A model generated the notes under the pieces. It had not been told where the DNA came from and did no database searches. It saw nothing but the letters and a program-made list of their open reading frames with translations. From JADFMN01 sp964529975 (GTDB taxonomy: Bacteria > Armatimonadota > Fimbriimonadia > Fimbriimonadales > Fimbriimonadaceae): a stretch of 7,607 nt of DNA. The stretch spans positions 1 to 7,607 of the forward strand of contig CAZGXW010000087.1 in assembly GCA_964529975.1 (NCBI GenBank). The letters are read 5' to 3'. Of the stretch, positions 5,841 to 7,607 are shown piece by piece. Numbering within the stretch: position 1 is the first letter of the stretch; each line of letters opens with the position of its first letter. Made by a program: the position numbers and the translations under genes.

Positions 5841-6927
5841 GCGCGTGAAGGATCACTACAAGACCCTGCGGATCGAGTGGAGCGCGTCGAGCGAGGAAGT
5901 TCGCTCGGCGTTCCGAAAGATCGCGCGCGAGCACCATCCAGACGTTTCTGCGACCGAGGAGTCGAAGGACATCTTCATTTCGGCAAAAGAGGCGTATGAC
6001 GTGCTCATCGATGTCGAGCGGCGTCGGACGTACGACCAGACGCTTGCGAACCACAGGCAGTCAGAGGAGAGCAGGAAGCGCGCAGCCCAGGGATACCAGG
6101 ACAAGGCGAAGCGCCGCGTGCAACAAGCCCAGGACGAACGTGTCAATTCCGCCGAGGTCTTGCGCATGACTATGCTCTTGAACACGCACCGCTTTCGCGA
6201 GGCGGAGGCGGTCGCGCGGCAGATTCTGCGGCTTGATGCAAAGTCGCCGCAGGCGTACGCGACCCTGGCGGAGGCGGCAAGAGTGCGCGGCGACCTCGAT
6301 TCGGCAGCGCGATACTTTGCGTACGCGGCGCAGTACGCACCGGACAACCGCGTGTATCGCGAGAAGAGCATCGAGGCTCAGGAGGCGCTCGTTCGCCGGG
6401 AGCATCGGCAGTCCCGGGGTGCGTCGCACAACGCGCCGATCGCTATGGGCGCGGGGGCTTTTGTGGTGCTGGCGTCTTCGCTCTACGTGGTGTTGGCCGC
6501 CGAGCCACCTGCATTTCCGAGCGTGAGGCCCATCGCGGCGATGCCGCTGTCGTTGATCTTCATGTTGATTGTTTCAGGTCTGGCCATCGGTGTCGCGCTG
6601 TCGATCGCAGGCGTCCTGGACGTCTACGACGCTAACCGGGGATCGGCTGTGATGCGTGTCGCACCTGCGACCGCGCTGGGCGCGGTAGCGCTCGTCAACT
6701 TCTGGGTCGCGGTGGCTTTCTATGTGCTCGTCGGAGCGACGCAACAGGCGTTCAACGCCTCGATGACGCGCTTGCTGTCCGGGGTCGGGTCTGCTTTGCT
6801 CGTGCTGACCTTGGCTGCGTGGCAGACGAGCGGCGAGGCCGCGACGCAGACTTTCCTTTGGGGCGGAAACCTGATGTACATCGCCGGGGCCGTCGGTTGG
6901 TTCGTTGCGGACAGTTTGAAGCGGTAG
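5833..6927 (+). CDS. Membrane-anchored J-domain protein with TPR-like region and five predicted transmembrane helices
   Basis: The N-terminus is a J domain (about residues 7-70). It contains DHYKTLRIEWSAS, the invariant HPD tripeptide at 35-37 that stimulates the Hsp70 ATPase, and AKEAYDVLIDVERRRTYDQ at 51-69. A Lys/Arg/Gln-rich, probably helical stretch follows at 72-105. Residues 106-175 look like two TPR-type helix pairs (FREAEAVARQIL; DLDSAARYFAYAAQYAP). Five hydrophobic segments lie at about 203-223, 235-262, 279-300, 313-331 and 341-359. There is no Gly/Phe region or zinc-finger domain, so this is not DnaJ itself. The ATG overlaps the previous gene by 8 nt and has no clear Shine-Dalgarno. 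A GTG at 5845 (residue 5) would give MKDHYKTL, a more typical J-protein start, and is a real alternative. The operon position suggests it serves the GspF-containing machine; this is inference. The client is unknown. Confidence 0.87.
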   Translation: MCKRVKDHYKTLRIEWSASSEEVRSAFRKIAREHHPDVSATEESKDIFISAKEAYDVLIDVERRRTYDQTLANHRQSEESRKRAAQGYQDKAKRRVQQAQDERVNSAEVLRMTMLLNTHRFREAEAVARQILRLDAKSPQAYATLAEAARVRGDLDSAARYFAYAAQYAPDNRVYREKSIEAQEALVRREHRQSRGASHNAPIAMGAGAFVVLASSLYVVLAAEPPAFPSVRPIAAMPLSLIFMLIVSGLAIGVALSIAGVLDVYDANRGSAVMRVAPATALGAVALVNFWVAVAFYVLVGATQQAFNASMTRLLSGVGSALLVLTLAAWQTSGEAATQTFLWGGNLMYIAGAVGWFVADSLKR

Positions 6928-6946
6928 CCGTGAAGCCGAACTGGCA

Positions 6947-6952
6947 TACAAT
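6947..6952 (+). promoter_or_regulatory. Candidate -10 element placing transcription start at the next gene's ATG
   Basis: TACAAT matches five of six positions of the -10 consensus and is followed by a six-nt discriminator and then the ATG at 6959. A transcript starting at the usual distance would begin at or within a base or two of that ATG, making it leaderless. No convincing -35 lies 16-18 nt upstream. The hexamer sits in the 31-nt gap after the J-protein gene, so it could be an internal promoter of the operon. Confidence 0.45.
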
Positions 6953-6958
6953 GAGGAC

Positions 6959-7576
6959 ATGGTCATCGCAGCATTGACGATAGCGGCCATGGCGGCACCG
7001 GCCCAAGATCACGTCACTTATAAATGGAGCCCACTCGGATTCCAACAATCGATTGTCGCCCCTGACCGGGACGCGATGCGATTCTTGCTAAGCATCTACA
7101 CCAAAGACTCGAGGCAAACGTACATCGTCAAGCCGATCGAAGACGGCTCGTACGTCCTCGTGGCAGACGATCTCCCGGTCATCAAGATGAGTGAAGTTCG
7201 CGTTCTGGACAAGTCCGACGCGAACTCTCCCCGCGTTTCAAAGTCGAGAATCGCGGAGTGGCTGGCGGATCATCCGATCACGGTTCGATCGCTAGGCGAC
7301 TTAGTCGACGTTAGCCTTGAACAACAGCCGTTCGAGCAAGTCATCTTCCTTCTCGCATCTTCCATGAAGCAGGAGTACTCCGTCGCTGGGAACGTAAACG
7401 GGAACGTGACGCTCATACTGAACCGCCTCCCCTGGCCGACAGTGTTCCGGAGCGCAATGCTACAAGTGGACGCGTACAGCATCGAGGTCGATGGCGTGAC
7501 CCACTACATGAGCGCGGGAGGCAACAGGGCCTTGGCCGGAAAGATGCTGAAGGCAGGGAATGGCTCTTTACGCTGA
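6959..7576 (+). CDS. Small exported protein with a C-terminal secretin/TonB N-terminus (STN)-like domain
   Basis: The 205-residue product begins with a short hydrophobic segment (MVIAALTIAAMAAPA), with a plausible signal-peptidase site after A15 (Ala-Pro-Ala). It lacks the usual positive n-region, so export is probable rather than certain. Residues 20-110 are not recognised. Residues 117-185 follow the STN/secretin N0 pattern: VDVSLEQQPFEQVIFLLA, then VNGNVTLILNRLPW, then an alternating segment ending VDGVTHYM. In secretins and TonB receptors this fold faces the periplasm, but here no secretin pore or beta-barrel follows. No in-frame start exists upstream before a stop at 6917. GAGG is only two nt from the ATG, too close to act as a Shine-Dalgarno, while TACAAT sits six nt upstream. 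It may assist a secretin of the same machine; this is inference. Confidence 0.75.
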   Translation: MVIAALTIAAMAAPAQDHVTYKWSPLGFQQSIVAPDRDAMRFLLSIYTKDSRQTYIVKPIEDGSYVLVADDLPVIKMSEVRVLDKSDANSPRVSKSRIAEWLADHPITVRSLGDLVDVSLEQQPFEQVIFLLASSMKQEYSVAGNVNGNVTLILNRLPWPTVFRSAMLQVDAYSIEVDGVTHYMSAGGNRALAGKMLKAGNGSLR

Positions 7577-7587
7577 GTAAGTCTCGG

Positions 7588-7593
7588 TATAGT
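7588..7593 (+). promoter_or_regulatory. Candidate -10 element before a possible gene at the right edge
   Basis: TATAGT matches five of six -10 consensus positions and ends nine nt before an ATG at 7603, the same spacing as at gpsA. There is no Shine-Dalgarno before that ATG. It lies in the short gap after the STN-like gene. No clear -35 is visible. Confidence 0.35.
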
Positions 7594-7602
7594 CCGTGTT
7601 CA

Positions 7603-7607
7603 ATGGA
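7603..7607 (+). CDS. Possible start codon of a further gene, cut by the window edge
   Basis: An ATG lies nine nt after a TATAGT hexamer, but only five bases remain in the window, so no protein can be read. It is listed because the arrangement matches the other candidate leaderless starts here. It may not be a gene start at all. Confidence 0.25.

Noticed and set aside
6916..6952. TTGAAG (6916-6921) paired with TACAAT (6947-6952) as a full promoter
   Set aside because: The spacer would be 25 nt, far outside the working range, so only the -10 hexamer is kept as a candidate.
1..7607. Search for tRNA, rRNA, CRISPR arrays, insertion sequences and phage genes
   Set aside because: No tRNA-like arms, regularly spaced direct repeats, transposase motifs or terminal inverted repeats were seen by eye; the region looks like vertically inherited chromosome.

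Overview
This is a GC-rich bacterial chromosomal segment with a housekeeping block at its left and a membrane/pilus-type block at its right. The lineage cannot be fixed from the sequence. Tandem GspF/PilC-family genes, GC-rich codons and start codons placed just after -10-like hexamers without a ribosome binding site would suit Armatimonadota (Fimbriimonadia-like) or a neighbouring deep-branching phylum. This placement is a guess from general knowledge, not from a search.

Layout. On the minus strand, reading right to left, are rpsO (ribosomal protein S15) and, 20 nt after it, the first 453 codons of pnp (polynucleotide phosphorylase), which runs off the left edge. This is the classic rpsO-pnp pair. 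A well-formed promoter (TTGACC, 17 nt, TATCCT) sits about 135 nt upstream of rpsO and would produce a leader of roughly 125 nt with inverted repeats. A 210-nt divergent intergenic region then leads into a plus-strand run: gpsA (glycerol-3-phosphate dehydrogenase), folK (HPPK), two tandem GspF/PilC-family inner-membrane platform proteins, and a J-domain/TPR/five-helix membrane protein. These five genes are packed with a 4-nt overlap, a 32-nt overlap, a 6-nt gap and an 8-nt overlap, so they are probably one transcription unit with translational coupling. After 31 nt comes a small exported protein whose C-terminal half looks like a secretin/TonB N-terminal (STN-like) domain. A further gene may start at the very right edge.

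How the genes work together. The rpsO-pnp unit serves translation and RNA turnover. gpsA makes the glycerol-3-phosphate backbone of phospholipids and folK makes a folate precursor. The two GspF homologues would form the inner-membrane platform of a type II secretion or type IV pilus machine. The membrane-anchored J protein may recruit Hsp70 to that machine, and the STN-like protein may be its periplasmic partner; both roles are inferred from position and domain content.

The points most worth a second look are the J-TPR-5TM protein inside a gspF operon, the STN-like-only exported protein, the recurrent TAnnnT hexamer 6 to 9 nt before start codons that lack a ribosome binding site (possible leaderless genes), the G-run cluster in the divergent promoter region, and the structured rpsO leader.
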